Shown in pieces: positions 1 through 6,335 of a DNA stretch of 6,335 nucleotides (the first letter of the stretch is position 1; the number at the start of each line of letters is the position of its first letter). This stretch comes from Dehalococcoidia bacterium (GTDB lineage: Bacteria; Chloroflexota; Dehalococcoidia; GIF9; AB-539-J10). Position numbers and translations under genes: made by a program. The stretch spans positions 1 through 6,335 of the forward strand of contig JAUWGN010000070.1 in the NCBI GenBank assembly GCA_030606385.1. The letters run 5' to 3'. The notes below the pieces were generated by a model. It searched no databases, was not told the DNA's origin, and saw only the letters and a program-made list of their open reading frames with translations.

Positions 1-1115
1 GGTCCAGGTTCTCCTGGTGGGACAAGTATGCCAGCGTTCCCCACTTCTTCAGGGAGAGCTCCACCGGAACTGGCTATTACCGGAACGCCACAAGCCATCG
101 CTTCAGACGCAGGGAGCCCAAAGCCTTCGTAGAGAGAAGGCACCACTGCTATTTCTGCCCTTGAATATTGTCTGGCTAGCTCTTCTTTAGTCAGTCGCCC
201 GGTGAAACTAACTAACCCATCCACTCCGAATTTTTCCAACATACGCAAAGAATAGGAAGGTGGTGGTGGTTCTACTTCGTCCCCATATGGCAAACGCTGC
301 CATGGGTCATCTACAATATTTAACCTTACTCTATCATCCGCTAATAACTGCAGCGCTTTCAGGAGGTAAATAACCCCTTTCTTTCTATCATCGGTATTCC
401 CAACCATAATTAAGCCATTTCTATTGCTAGTTTCTTCCTCAATTGGTTGAAAGATATCGGTATCTGTACCGTTATAGACCACTCTCAATTTATCCGGATT
501 TACCTTAAATGACCTCGTAATTTCCTTAGCCGAACTTTGGGATACTGTAATTACTCTGTCCAGGCGTCGAGCAACAAAAGCCTGCATATGGGTGAGAAGA
601 TAGAACATGTGGACTCCCCACTTACTTCGCAAGCCATCAGCTTGTTCTAAATCAGCCCGCTTATCTATGGTAAGCGGGTGGTGGATAGTAGCAATGACTG
701 GTATCCCCAAATTTTTCATTAAGAGAAGCGCATAACCAAGCCCTTGATTGTCATGGATGATATCGAATTTCCGTGATTTACAAAGCTCTTTGACCTTGGC
801 GTAAGCTCGTACACTGAATGCCAGTGGGTCACTAAATATGCCATATTTAGTGGTGAATAATTCGCCGAAATCAGTCAGGCTTCGACATTTGAGAAAGTTT
901 TCCTTAAACGAGGTATCTCGATGATATATGCTGGAACTTTTGAGGCGGTGCAAGGTAATCCCTTCGCTTAATTCGGGAAATGGATGGCTACTGATTACGT
1001 CCACTTCATGTCCCATCCGCTGTAATTCACGAGCTAGATAATAGATGTAGATACCTTGACCACCACTGTAAGGATTCCCCCTATAAGTAAGGAGGCAAAT
1101 CTTCATCTTCCTCAT
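1..1115 (-). CDS. GT4-family glycosyltransferase, 3' end cut off by the window edge
   Basis: This gene has no stop inside the window; 371 complete codons read without a frameshift from ATG at 1115. It is a retaining, nucleotide-sugar-dependant GT-B glycosyltransferase, probably acting at the cytoplasmic face of the membrane; donor and acceptor cannot be read from sequence. The N-terminal Rossmann half opens with MKICLLTYRG and a glycine-rich loop (YSGGQG, residues 16-21), followed by LARELQRMGHEV. Residues 143-150 (TIHHPLTI) and 183-195 (RRLDRVITVSQSS) match a GT4 subgroup I recall from Actinobacteria and Chloroflexota. The C-terminal half has VYNGTDTDIF (213-222), a donor-binding RKKG (244-247) and the GT4 EX7E motif EGFGLPASE (E330, E338), then ACGVPVIAS. 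About 40-60 C-terminal residues should be missing. A second ATG at 1106 gives the more usual MKICLL start and has GAGG only 3 bases upstream; ATG 1115 has no Shine-Dalgarno. Start choice is therefore uncertain by three codons. It is transcribed away from the cca-sec operon. Confidence 0.93.
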   Translation of the reverse strand, partial: MRKMKICLLTYRGNPYSGGQGIYIYYLARELQRMGHEVDVISSHPFPELSEGITLHRLKSSSIYHRDTSFKENFLKCRSLTDFGELFTTKYGIFSDPLAFSVRAYAKVKELCKSRKFDIIHDNQGLGYALLLMKNLGIPVIATIHHPLTIDKRADLEQADGLRSKWGVHMFYLLTHMQAFVARRLDRVITVSQSSAKEITRSFKVNPDKLRVVYNGTDTDIFQPIEEETSNRNGLIMVGNTDDRKKGVIYLLKALQLLADDRVRLNIVDDPWQRLPYGDEVEPPPPSYSLRMLEKFGVDGLVSFTGRLTKEELARQYSRAEIAVVPSLYEGFGLPASEAMACGVPVIASSGGALPEEVGNAGILVPPGEPG

Positions 1116-1157
1116 AACTATTAATAATAAAAATTAATATGGTACGGTAGCTCGGTG

Positions 1158-1166
1158 ATTTTAACA
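1158..1166 (-). promoter_or_regulatory. Candidate extended -10 promoter for the glycosyltransferase
   Basis: On the minus strand the sequence TGTTAAAAT reads as an extended -10 element (TG, one base, then TAAAAT, five of six matches to TATAAT). Transcription would begin near 1151, giving a 5' leader of about 36-45 bases. No recognisable -35 hexamer lies 16-18 bases upstream, which is tolerable for extended -10 promoters but weakens the call. A competing TATTAT at 1129-1124 would make the transcript essentially leaderless at ATG 1115. The DNA is AT-rich, so chance matches are likely. Confidence 0.35.
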
Positions 1167-1246
1167 TAGTTATGTGATAAAAAGTAGACCCTTGTATTAA
1201 ATTTTCTAGATCTTATGCGTTCTGCTAGCTCGTGCGACTCTATCCC

Positions 1247-1276
1247 TTTACACGTGTTGCTTTTACAGACTATAAT
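1247..1276 (+). promoter_or_regulatory. Sigma70-type promoter of the cca-secD-secF-hemW operon
   Basis: TTTACA at 1247-1252 (five of six to TTGACA) is followed after an 18-base spacer by a perfect TATAAT at 1271-1276. The predicted start of transcription is about 1283-1284, leaving roughly 10 bases before ATG 1294, too few to hold a Shine-Dalgarno site. It is the only good promoter seen ahead of the four overlapping genes, so it probably drives all of them. The palindrome ACACGTGT (1250-1257) overlaps the -35 hexamer and could be an operator, though it is short. Confidence 0.65.
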
Positions 1277-1293
1277 TGCCTCCGTATTTTGTT

Positions 1294-2835
1294 ATGCAGA
1301 CTGATATAGCTCTCATCCTGAATAAGATATCTTCGCTGTTGGACCGTCAAGGATATCAAAGCTACGCAGTGGGAGGTCTTATTCGTGATTGGTTTTTAGG
1401 TAACGAGACCAATGACCTCGATATTGTTGTAAATGGTAGCGCGATAGATATAGCCAATGAAGTAGCCAAGGCTATGAAAGGCAAATTTGTGCTGCTAGAC
1501 GATGTCAATGGGATAGCTAGAGTGGTGGTAAGTGAAGGTGAACAAATATGGTATGTTGACCTGTCTTCCTTCGCGGATGGTGTTGAGTCTGACCTTACGC
1601 GGCGTGATTTCACCATAAACGCTATGGCTGCCGAGCTTAAGCAGTTCGCCAATGTGGTGAGCCGAAGCCCCAAGCAAAATGAAGGAATTATGAAGGAATC
1701 TGGAGTGAAGCTCATTGATCCATTTTCGGGTGAGAAGGATCTAAAAAATAGGATCATACGGGGTGTCAGCAAAAAAATATTTGAGGTTGATGCTGTCAGG
1801 ATGTTGCGAGCAGTGCGTCTCGCTGATGAACTCGATTTTGCTATTGAGCCCAAGACTGAGGCTTTGATCCGTTATCATTCTCATTTGGTCAGTAAGATTC
1901 CTGGGGAAAGAATCAGGGAAGAATTGCTTAAGATAGTTAATTTGTCCGATACTGCTCACTACTTGCATTATCTTGACGAACTTAGCTTACTTTTGGCTTT
2001 AGTCCCGGAGTTAGCAGAAGGCAAAGGTGTGGAACAACCTAAATTACACTTTTGGGATGTATTTGACCATTCCTTGCAAACTGTAGCAGCAATAGAATTT
2101 CTAATCAGAGAACACGATTGGGAATATGGCAATGAAGAGATTTTAGCCAATGCTCCTTGGTCGGACGGCATAAAGGAACATTTAAATCAAGAGGTATCCA
2201 GTGGTAGCACTCATAGAACGTTGCTTAAACTGGGTGGATTGTTCCATGATGTTGCTAAGCCGATGACAAAATCTGTTGATAATGCCGATAGAACGCACTT
2301 TTATGGTCATGCTAAAGAAGGAGCAGATATGACAGCGGCTATCTTAGGAAGGCTGCGATTCAGCAACCGGGAAATAAGCCTTGTGGAAAGCCTTGTTTAT
2401 CACCACTTGCGTCCTATGCAAATGTCGAGCGAAGGTATGCCAACACAGCGAGCAATTTATCGCTACTTCAGAGATGTAGGTGACGCTGGCATCGATATTT
2501 TAATCTTGGCTTTAGCTGATTATCTCGCTAGTCGTGGCCCTCTTTTAGACATGGAGGAATGGAAAGGACATTGTAGGCTGATAGACTATATATTAACTGA
2601 GCGTGAAAGGCAGCAGGCTAAAATTCTGCCGGCAAAACTGGTCGATGGGCACGACTTGATCAACACCTTTAGCTTAACACCGGGGCCATTGATTGGTGAG
2701 CTTTTGGATTTGGTACAGGAAGCTCAAGCCGGTGGCGAGTTAACCACCAAAGAGGAGGCACTGGCGCTGGTGGGAAGAAAACTGTCATTGCGAGCACAGC
2801 GAAGCAATCTCCCAAAACAAAGGTCGGTTAATTGA
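1294..2835 (+). CDS. cca: tRNA nucleotidyltransferase (CCA- or A-adding) / poly(A) polymerase family with HD domain
   Basis: The 513-residue class II nucleotidyltransferase would add or repair the 3' CCA of tRNA in the cytoplasm, using CTP and/or ATP. Numbering from ATG 1294, the head has YAVGGLIRD (GG at 27-28) and metal-binding Asp 41 and 43 (DLD), followed by RRDFTINAMA (103-112), LIDPFSG and DAVRMLRAVRLA. Asp166 and Arg169 match the DxxR of the EDxxR nucleotide-template motif; the preceding Glu is Val. The second half is an HD phosphohydrolase-like domain with H259, H318-D319 (LFHDVAKP), H339 (FYGHAKEG), H370-H371 and D409 (ALADYL). A TTG six codons upstream at 1276 is open in frame but lies on the last base of the -10 box, so ATG 1294 is preferred; neither has a Shine-Dalgarno. 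The last 17 residues contain a repeat-derived tail. Sequence alone cannot separate CCA-adding, A-adding and poly(A)-polymerase activity, so the symbol is provisional. The stop overlaps the secD start. Confidence 0.9.
   Translation: MQTDIALILNKISSLLDRQGYQSYAVGGLIRDWFLGNETNDLDIVVNGSAIDIANEVAKAMKGKFVLLDDVNGIARVVVSEGEQIWYVDLSSFADGVESDLTRRDFTINAMAAELKQFANVVSRSPKQNEGIMKESGVKLIDPFSGEKDLKNRIIRGVSKKIFEVDAVRMLRAVRLADELDFAIEPKTEALIRYHSHLVSKIPGERIREELLKIVNLSDTAHYLHYLDELSLLLALVPELAEGKGVEQPKLHFWDVFDHSLQTVAAIEFLIREHDWEYGNEEILANAPWSDGIKEHLNQEVSSGSTHRTLLKLGGLFHDVAKPMTKSVDNADRTHFYGHAKEGADMTAAILGRLRFSNREISLVESLVYHHLRPMQMSSEGMPTQRAIYRYFRDVGDAGIDILILALADYLASRGPLLDMEEWKGHCRLIDYILTERERQQAKILPAKLVDGHDLINTFSLTPGPLIGELLDLVQEAQAGGELTTKEEALALVGRKLSLRAQRSNLPKQRSVN
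2784..2812 (+). repeat. Short dispersed-repeat-like element inside the 3' end of cca
   Basis: GTCATTGCGAGCACAGCGAA and the following GCAATCTCC resemble a family of short interspersed sequences (consensus roughly TCATTGCGAG, then AGCGAAGCAATCTC) that I recall from many bacterial genomes, including Chloroflexota. ATTGC (2787-2791) and GCAAT (2804-2808) form 5-base inverted arms. In frame it encodes the typical translation SLRAQRSNLP, which supplies most of the final residues of the cca product. Only one copy occurs in this window, so repetitive status is recalled, not shown here. Confidence 0.6.
2819..2823 (+). promoter_or_regulatory. Ribosome binding site deciding the TTG start of secD
   Basis: AAAGG lies 8 bases before TTG 2832, a normal Shine-Dalgarno distance. 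It sits just after the repeat-like element and inside the cca coding region. It supports the TTG start, since the next in-frame Met of SecD (residue 37) would remove the first membrane segment. Confidence 0.6.
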
Positions 2836-4163
2836 GCAAGAGAAATATTTACTGGTTAATTTTCATACTTGCCCTACTTGGTCTTGCCTTGTGGTCAATA
2901 TTGCCTGTGAACGCAAAGTTACTCGGTCCAAACGGATTAATGCTTGGCCTCGACCTCAAAGGTGGCAGCCAGTTGCTTTATGAAGCCGATTTGTCCACGA
3001 AAGACCCTTCCATAAGCGATGCAGCAGCTATGTCAGCGGTGATAGAGAAAATTCAGCGGAGAGTTAACGAATTTGGTGTCACTGAGCCTACAGTTCAGAA
3101 GCTAGGGACTGACCAAATAGTAGTTCAGCTTCCCGGGGTGGAAAATATTACCAGGGCGCTTAAACTCATCGGGGAGACAGGTCTGCTTGAGTTTAGAGAG
3201 CAAAAATTTGATGAAAACGGTGCCCCGGTGATTAATGAAACCACGGGAGAGCTGGTCTTTGAAAATGAATCTGCTACGGCTATCGGTAAAGATGGTCAGG
3301 AGAAGGCGCTCACTGGCAAGTATCTCAAGCGTGCCGAGCGGACTGTGGACCCCTATGAAGGTCCCATAGTTACCTTTGAATGGGATAGTGAGGGTGCATA
3401 TCTGTTCGAGCAGATAACAAGGCGTAACTTGGAGAAGCCGCTAGCTATTTATGTGGACAACACGCTGATATCAGCCCCGGTGGTTCAATCAGTAATCAGC
3501 GACAGGGGACAAATTGAAGGTCGTTTTACCCTGGAAGAAGCTGCTGACCTGGCAAACAAACTTAACTCTGGTGCCTTAGATGTTCCCTTGACGCTTATTG
3601 ACCAGCGGGATGTAGATGCTTCTTTAGGAGCCGATTCCATAAGGAAAAGCATGCTTGCTGCTGGAATTGGGTTGGTATTGTTGTTGGTATTTATGCTTGC
3701 CTATTATCGCTTACTCGGGTTAGTCGCTTGCTTCAGCCTGGGGGTCTACGGTGTTTTTCTTTTAGCTATTTTTAGCTTTTTCCCGATAACCTTAACTTTA
3801 CCTGGCATCGCTGCCCTCATTTTGTCTTTAGGCATGGCTGTTGATGCCAATGTTCTTATTTTTGAGCGAATGAAGGAAGAACTGCGTGCTGGGCGTACCC
3901 TAGGTGCTGCGGTAGAGACTGGATTTAATCGCGCCTGGCCAGCTATTCGTGATAGCAACATCACTACGTTTATTGCTTGCATCATCCTTTTCTGGCTTGG
4001 CGGTACCTTTGGGGCTTTCATGGTTAGGGGCTTTGCCTTGACTTTGTTTGTTGGTGTGGCATTAAGCATGTTTACCGCCATCGTGGTTACTCGAACTTTC
4101 CTTCGCGTTATTGTTGGCGGTCGCCTGGTCACTAATCTGGCGGCTTACGGGGTTAGAGTATGA
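2832..4163 (+). CDS. secD: Protein translocase subunit SecD
   Basis: SecD pairs with SecF in the cytoplasmic membrane and uses the proton gradient to pull exported proteins through SecYEG on the outer side. The 443-residue product has the six-segment SecD layout: membrane segment 1 at about 7-25, a large external P1 region at about 30-265, then five segments clustered between about 272 and 428. Visible motifs are GLDLKGG (39-45), RRVNEFGVTEPTVQ (76-89), the P1 base region IYVDNTLISAPVV (206-218) and GMAVDANVLIFERMKEE (334-350). Asp338 corresponds to the Asp of VDANVLI needed for proton-driven function in characterised SecDs. GFNRAWPAIRDSNITT (364-379) is the segment-5 signature. The protein is shorter than the E. 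coli type, as is usual outside Proteobacteria. The start is TTG, overlapping the cca stop in TTGA; the stop overlaps secF in ATGA. No yajC is present nearby. Confidence 0.96.
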   Translation: MSKRNIYWLIFILALLGLALWSILPVNAKLLGPNGLMLGLDLKGGSQLLYEADLSTKDPSISDAAAMSAVIEKIQRRVNEFGVTEPTVQKLGTDQIVVQLPGVENITRALKLIGETGLLEFREQKFDENGAPVINETTGELVFENESATAIGKDGQEKALTGKYLKRAERTVDPYEGPIVTFEWDSEGAYLFEQITRRNLEKPLAIYVDNTLISAPVVQSVISDRGQIEGRFTLEEAADLANKLNSGALDVPLTLIDQRDVDASLGADSIRKSMLAAGIGLVLLLVFMLAYYRLLGLVACFSLGVYGVFLLAIFSFFPITLTLPGIAALILSLGMAVDANVLIFERMKEELRAGRTLGAAVETGFNRAWPAIRDSNITTFIACIILFWLGGTFGAFMVRGFALTLFVGVALSMFTAIVVTRTFLRVIVGGRLVTNLAAYGVRV

Positions 4164-5077
4164 TTGACTTTATAGGGAAAAAACAGTGGTTTTTCCTCGG
4201 CTCAGCCATAGTGGTTATTATAATGATAATCTCACTGGCGGCCTTTGGGCTGCAACCGGGGATTGACTTCAGCGGTGGCACATCCATGACACTCAGTTTT
4301 ACTCCGCAGGTAGAGCAGAATCAGCTACGTCAAGAATTGACTGCTCTGGGATATCCCGAGGCCATTGTTCAGAGGAGTGAGAATAATTTTTTCATCCGCA
4401 TCAAAGAAATATTGCCTGAGGAGAAGGAAGTTCTAATTAGTGGATTAGAAACTGGCTTGGATACGGAGATTTTAGTCCTTGACTATAATGCAATTTCCCC
4501 TGTGATAGCTACTCGAACAGCACGTAACGCCGGCATCGCCGTAGCAATAGCTGCTGTAGCTATGCTGTTTTATATTGTCTGGGCATTTCGCCGTATGCCT
4601 AGCCCATTCAAGTGGGGTACCTGCGCCATTATCGCCTTGATTCATGATGTGCTTATTATCCTGGGCATCTTCGCTATTCTTGGTCAAGTGGCTAATGTAG
4701 AAGTTAACGCTATGTTTATCACCGCGGTGCTTACCATTGTAGGCTACAGTATTAACAATACTGTAGTTGTATTTGACCGCATTAGAGAAAATAGAACTAA
4801 AGGCATCAGCCCTGATTTTGCTGTGACGGTGAATTCTAGCCTTACGGAGACTCTAGCACGCTCCTTGAATACTTCCTTAACCACGCTTTGCGTTGTCCTA
4901 GCGCTGTTGCTCTTCGGCGGAGCCACAATTCACTACTTTGTACTCGCATTATTATTTGGGTTACTCGCTGGCACTTATAGCTCGTTATGCATCGCTGGTC
5001 CGCTCCTGGTTATTTGGGAAAAAAAGGAGTGGAGTCAATTATTTCCGTGGCTTGCTGCCACTAAAAAAGCTGCTTAA
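4160..5077 (+). CDS. secF: Protein translocase subunit SecF
   Basis: SecF is the membrane partner of SecD in the SecDF export motor. The 305 residues have membrane segment 1 at about 10-30, the GIDFSGGTSM motif (34-43), a P4-type external domain to about 120, and five further segments at about 125-143, 152-175, 182-204, 238-254 and 258-286. The signature GYSINNTVVVFDRIREN spans 195-211 and RSLNTSLTT spans 234-242; Arg234 corresponds to the conserved functional Arg of the family. The signature usually reads GYSINDT or GYSLNDT, but residue 200 is Asn (AAT at 4757-4759), so a conserved acidic residue in the membrane is missing. Otherwise the protein looks intact and full length. ATG 4160 overlaps the secD stop by four bases, with only a weak GGGG at 4149-4152 as ribosome site, so translation is probably coupled. 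Confidence 0.96.
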   Translation: MIDFIGKKQWFFLGSAIVVIIMIISLAAFGLQPGIDFSGGTSMTLSFTPQVEQNQLRQELTALGYPEAIVQRSENNFFIRIKEILPEEKEVLISGLETGLDTEILVLDYNAISPVIATRTARNAGIAVAIAAVAMLFYIVWAFRRMPSPFKWGTCAIIALIHDVLIILGIFAILGQVANVEVNAMFITAVLTIVGYSINNTVVVFDRIRENRTKGISPDFAVTVNSSLTETLARSLNTSLTTLCVVLALLLFGGATIHYFVLALLFGLLAGTYSSLCIAGPLLVIWEKKEWSQLFPWLAATKKAA

Positions 5078-6270
5078 TGGGCAAATCACGGAAACTGAGC
5101 TTCTACTTTCACATCCCCTTTTGCTTATCTAAGTGTTATTACTGTGATTTTAATTCCTATGCTGGGTTAAACTGGCTTATTCCCCAATATGTGGATACTT
5201 TGGAGAAGGAAATGCAGCTTCATGCTAAAGATGTTTGGGAGTTTGAGGTAAAAACAATTTACTTTGGTGGAGGCACACCTAGCTTACTTCCAGCGAAATC
5301 AATAGCCTACATGCTCGAAAGCTGCAGTAAGCTTTTCAACATGCCATCAAATTTAGAGGTGACTTTAGAGGCAAATCCGGGGACCGTTGACCAATCCTTT
5401 CTTACTCAATTGAAAGAAAGCGGTGTTAACCGATTGAGCTTAGGAGTGCAAAGCTTCAGCGACAATGAGCTTAAGTTATTGGGTAGAATTCATTCAGCAA
5501 ATGAGGCAAGGGAAGCCTTTTTCATGGCAAGGCAAGCAGGCTTTGAGAATATCAACATGGATTTGCTATATGCTTTACCGCAGCAGGCGGTTAGCGACTG
5601 GCGAAATAATCTTGTTGAGGCAATAAAGCTCAACCCTGACCATTTTTCACTTTACCCGCTTACCCTGGAGCCTAGCACACCGTTGGCGAATGCGGTAGCA
5701 TCAGGTTCGCTACCAAAGCCTGATGCTGACCTGGCAGCTGACATGTATTTGTTAGCTTTGGACAAGCTAGCCCAAGAAGGTTATAGCCACTACGAAATAT
5801 CCAATTGGGCATTGCCGGGGAAGGAATGTCAACATAACATGACTTATTGGAAAAATGAGCCCTATTTAGGACTTGGTGCTGGTGCTCATTCCCATTTAGG
5901 TGGTTACCGCTGGGTTAATGTTTCATCACCCGTGGAATATGTGAAGCATCTTGCTAGCCTGAAAACAAAACTGTCTCCACGACCATACTTTAACAATCGC
6001 TGGGTGGATAATATTGAAAATATTGACAGGGATTTAGAGATTGCCGAGGCAGTGATTTTGAGTTTGAGATTAGAAGAGGGGGTAAATCTTACTGACTTTG
6101 CCCATCGCTTTGGTGTGGAGCTTTATTCCATTTATCAGCAGCAACAAATTAACGAGCTGGTTGAACTCGGTTTGATAGCTAAAAATCAACATAGCATCAG
6201 GCTAACCACTAAAGGCAAACTTCTGGGGAACGAGGTTTTCTCACGCTTCCTACCCAAAAGTAGAGGATAG
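5077..6270 (+). CDS. hemW: Radical SAM heme chaperone HemW
   Basis: HemW is a cytoplasmic radical-SAM family protein that binds heme and delivers it to target proteins; it was long annotated as oxygen-independent coproporphyrinogen III oxidase (HemN-like). The 397-residue product opens with FHIPFCLSKCYYCDF: Cys16, Cys20 and Cys23 form the CX3CX2C site for the 4Fe-4S cluster, and Phe25 follows where true HemN has a fourth Cys, which favours HemW. Further motifs are IYFGGGTPSLL (61-71), LEANPGT (97-103), RLSLGVQSF (119-127) and NMDLLYALPQQ (160-170). HNMTYW (253-258) is the HNxxYW motif whose His is reported to bind heme, followed by YLGLGAGAHS. The C-terminal HemN_C winged-helix region covers about 320-392. 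The ATG shares one base with the secF stop (TAATG) and has no Shine-Dalgarno, implying re-initiation by ribosomes finishing secF. Length and motifs are typical; no defect is seen. Confidence 0.94.
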   Translation: MGKSRKLSFYFHIPFCLSKCYYCDFNSYAGLNWLIPQYVDTLEKEMQLHAKDVWEFEVKTIYFGGGTPSLLPAKSIAYMLESCSKLFNMPSNLEVTLEANPGTVDQSFLTQLKESGVNRLSLGVQSFSDNELKLLGRIHSANEAREAFFMARQAGFENINMDLLYALPQQAVSDWRNNLVEAIKLNPDHFSLYPLTLEPSTPLANAVASGSLPKPDADLAADMYLLALDKLAQEGYSHYEISNWALPGKECQHNMTYWKNEPYLGLGAGAHSHLGGYRWVNVSSPVEYVKHLASLKTKLSPRPYFNNRWVDNIENIDRDLEIAEAVILSLRLEEGVNLTDFAHRFGVELYSIYQQQQINELVELGLIAKNQHSIRLTTKGKLLGNEVFSRFLPKSRG

Positions 6271-6335
6271 TTTACATAATATAACCGACTGCCCTGCTAA
6301 TCCTGGTTTTCTATATGGTGTATTTCCTTTATTCT
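6271..6335. other. Short sequence after hemW with nothing identifiable
   Basis: These 65 bases carry no clear hairpin followed by a T-run, so no intrinsic terminator for the operon is visible before the window ends. AT-rich stretches (TTTACATAATATAACC at 6271-6286) resemble loose promoter elements but lack a partner hexamer at proper spacing. An ATG at 6315 has only seven codons before the edge and no ribosome site. Confidence 0.6.

Larger units (their letters stand above)
1116..1293. other. Divergent intergenic region between glycosyltransferase and cca-like gene
   Basis: AT-rich 178-base spacer from which both transcription units diverge. It contains the promoter candidates listed separately and two small palindromes, ACATAGTTATGT (1164-1175) and ACACGTGT (1250-1257). 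A 7-base direct repeat TAGCTCG occurs at 1148-1154 and 1226-1232. No credible small ORF, tRNA, riboswitch fold or terminator was seen; none is needed between divergent genes. Confidence 0.8.

Noticed and set aside
1276..1293. TTG start giving six extra residues for the cca product
   Set aside because: The TTG begins at the last base of a perfect TATAAT box and would precede the predicted transcript start; ATG 1294 fits better.
1362..2171. Minus-strand open frames of 60-163 codons inside the cca-like gene
   Set aside because: They lie opposite a gene with clear family motifs, show no recognisable domain and have low-complexity Ser/Thr-rich translations typical of antisense shadows.
2787..2815. 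ATTGC/GCAAT hairpin as an intrinsic terminator between cca and secD
   Set aside because: The arms are only five bases with a 12-base loop and no T-run follows; the overlapping genes argue for read-through.
3746..4132. Minus-strand open frame of 128 codons within secD
   Set aside because: It is antisense to the conserved SecD membrane segments, and its Lys/Arg/Thr/Pro-rich translation has no family resemblance.
4938..5132. Plus-strand 64-codon frame spanning the secF-hemW junction
   Set aside because: It overlaps both well-supported genes in another frame and has no motif or independent ribosome site.
6250..6335. Minus-strand frame entering from the right edge and stopping at 6250-6252
   Set aside because: Only about 28 codons are visible, with no recognisable motif, and it overlaps the end of hemW; chance openness is as likely.
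6315..6335. ATG at 6315 as the start of a following gene
   Set aside because: There are only seven codons before the window ends and no Shine-Dalgarno upstream, so it cannot be supported.

Overview
This window looks like ordinary chromosomal housekeeping DNA from a bacterium of moderate GC content. It holds the 5' part of one minus-strand glycosyltransferase gene. Diverging from it is a compact four-gene plus-strand operon: tRNA nucleotidyltransferase (cca-like), secD, secF, hemW. The organism is probably a Chloroflexota member, perhaps Dehalococcoidia-like. That is an inference from the style of the SecD/SecF pair, the glycosyltransferase subfamily, the tolerance of TTG starts and a short dispersed-repeat-like sequence. 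No marker gene here proves it.

Region by region: 1-1115 (minus strand) encodes the first 371 residues of a GT4-family glycosyltransferase whose C-terminus lies beyond the left edge. 1116-1293 is the divergent intergenic region. It holds a good sigma70-type promoter for the operon (TTTACA, 18-bp spacer, TATAAT) placed so close to the first ATG that the transcript would be nearly leaderless. It also holds a weaker extended -10 candidate for the glycosyltransferase and two small palindromes. 1294-2835 is the nucleotidyltransferase with an HD domain; its last ~17 codons are made largely of a short repeat-like element. 2832-4163 is secD (TTG start), 4160-5077 is secF and 5077-6270 is hemW. 6271-6335 is non-coding as far as can be seen.

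The operon genes overlap by 4, 4 and 1 bases (TTGA, ATGA, TAATG), so they are probably co-transcribed and translationally coupled. SecD and SecF together form the proton-driven accessory of the Sec translocase. The nucleotidyltransferase matures or repairs tRNA 3' ends, and HemW is a radical-SAM heme chaperone. The grouping joins growth-related functions rather than one pathway.

I found no mobile element, CRISPR array, RNA gene or evident new defence or biosynthetic system. The points most worth a second look are the Asn in place of the usual Asp in the SecF transmembrane motif, the repeat that forms the end of the cca-like gene, and the near-leaderless operon promoter.
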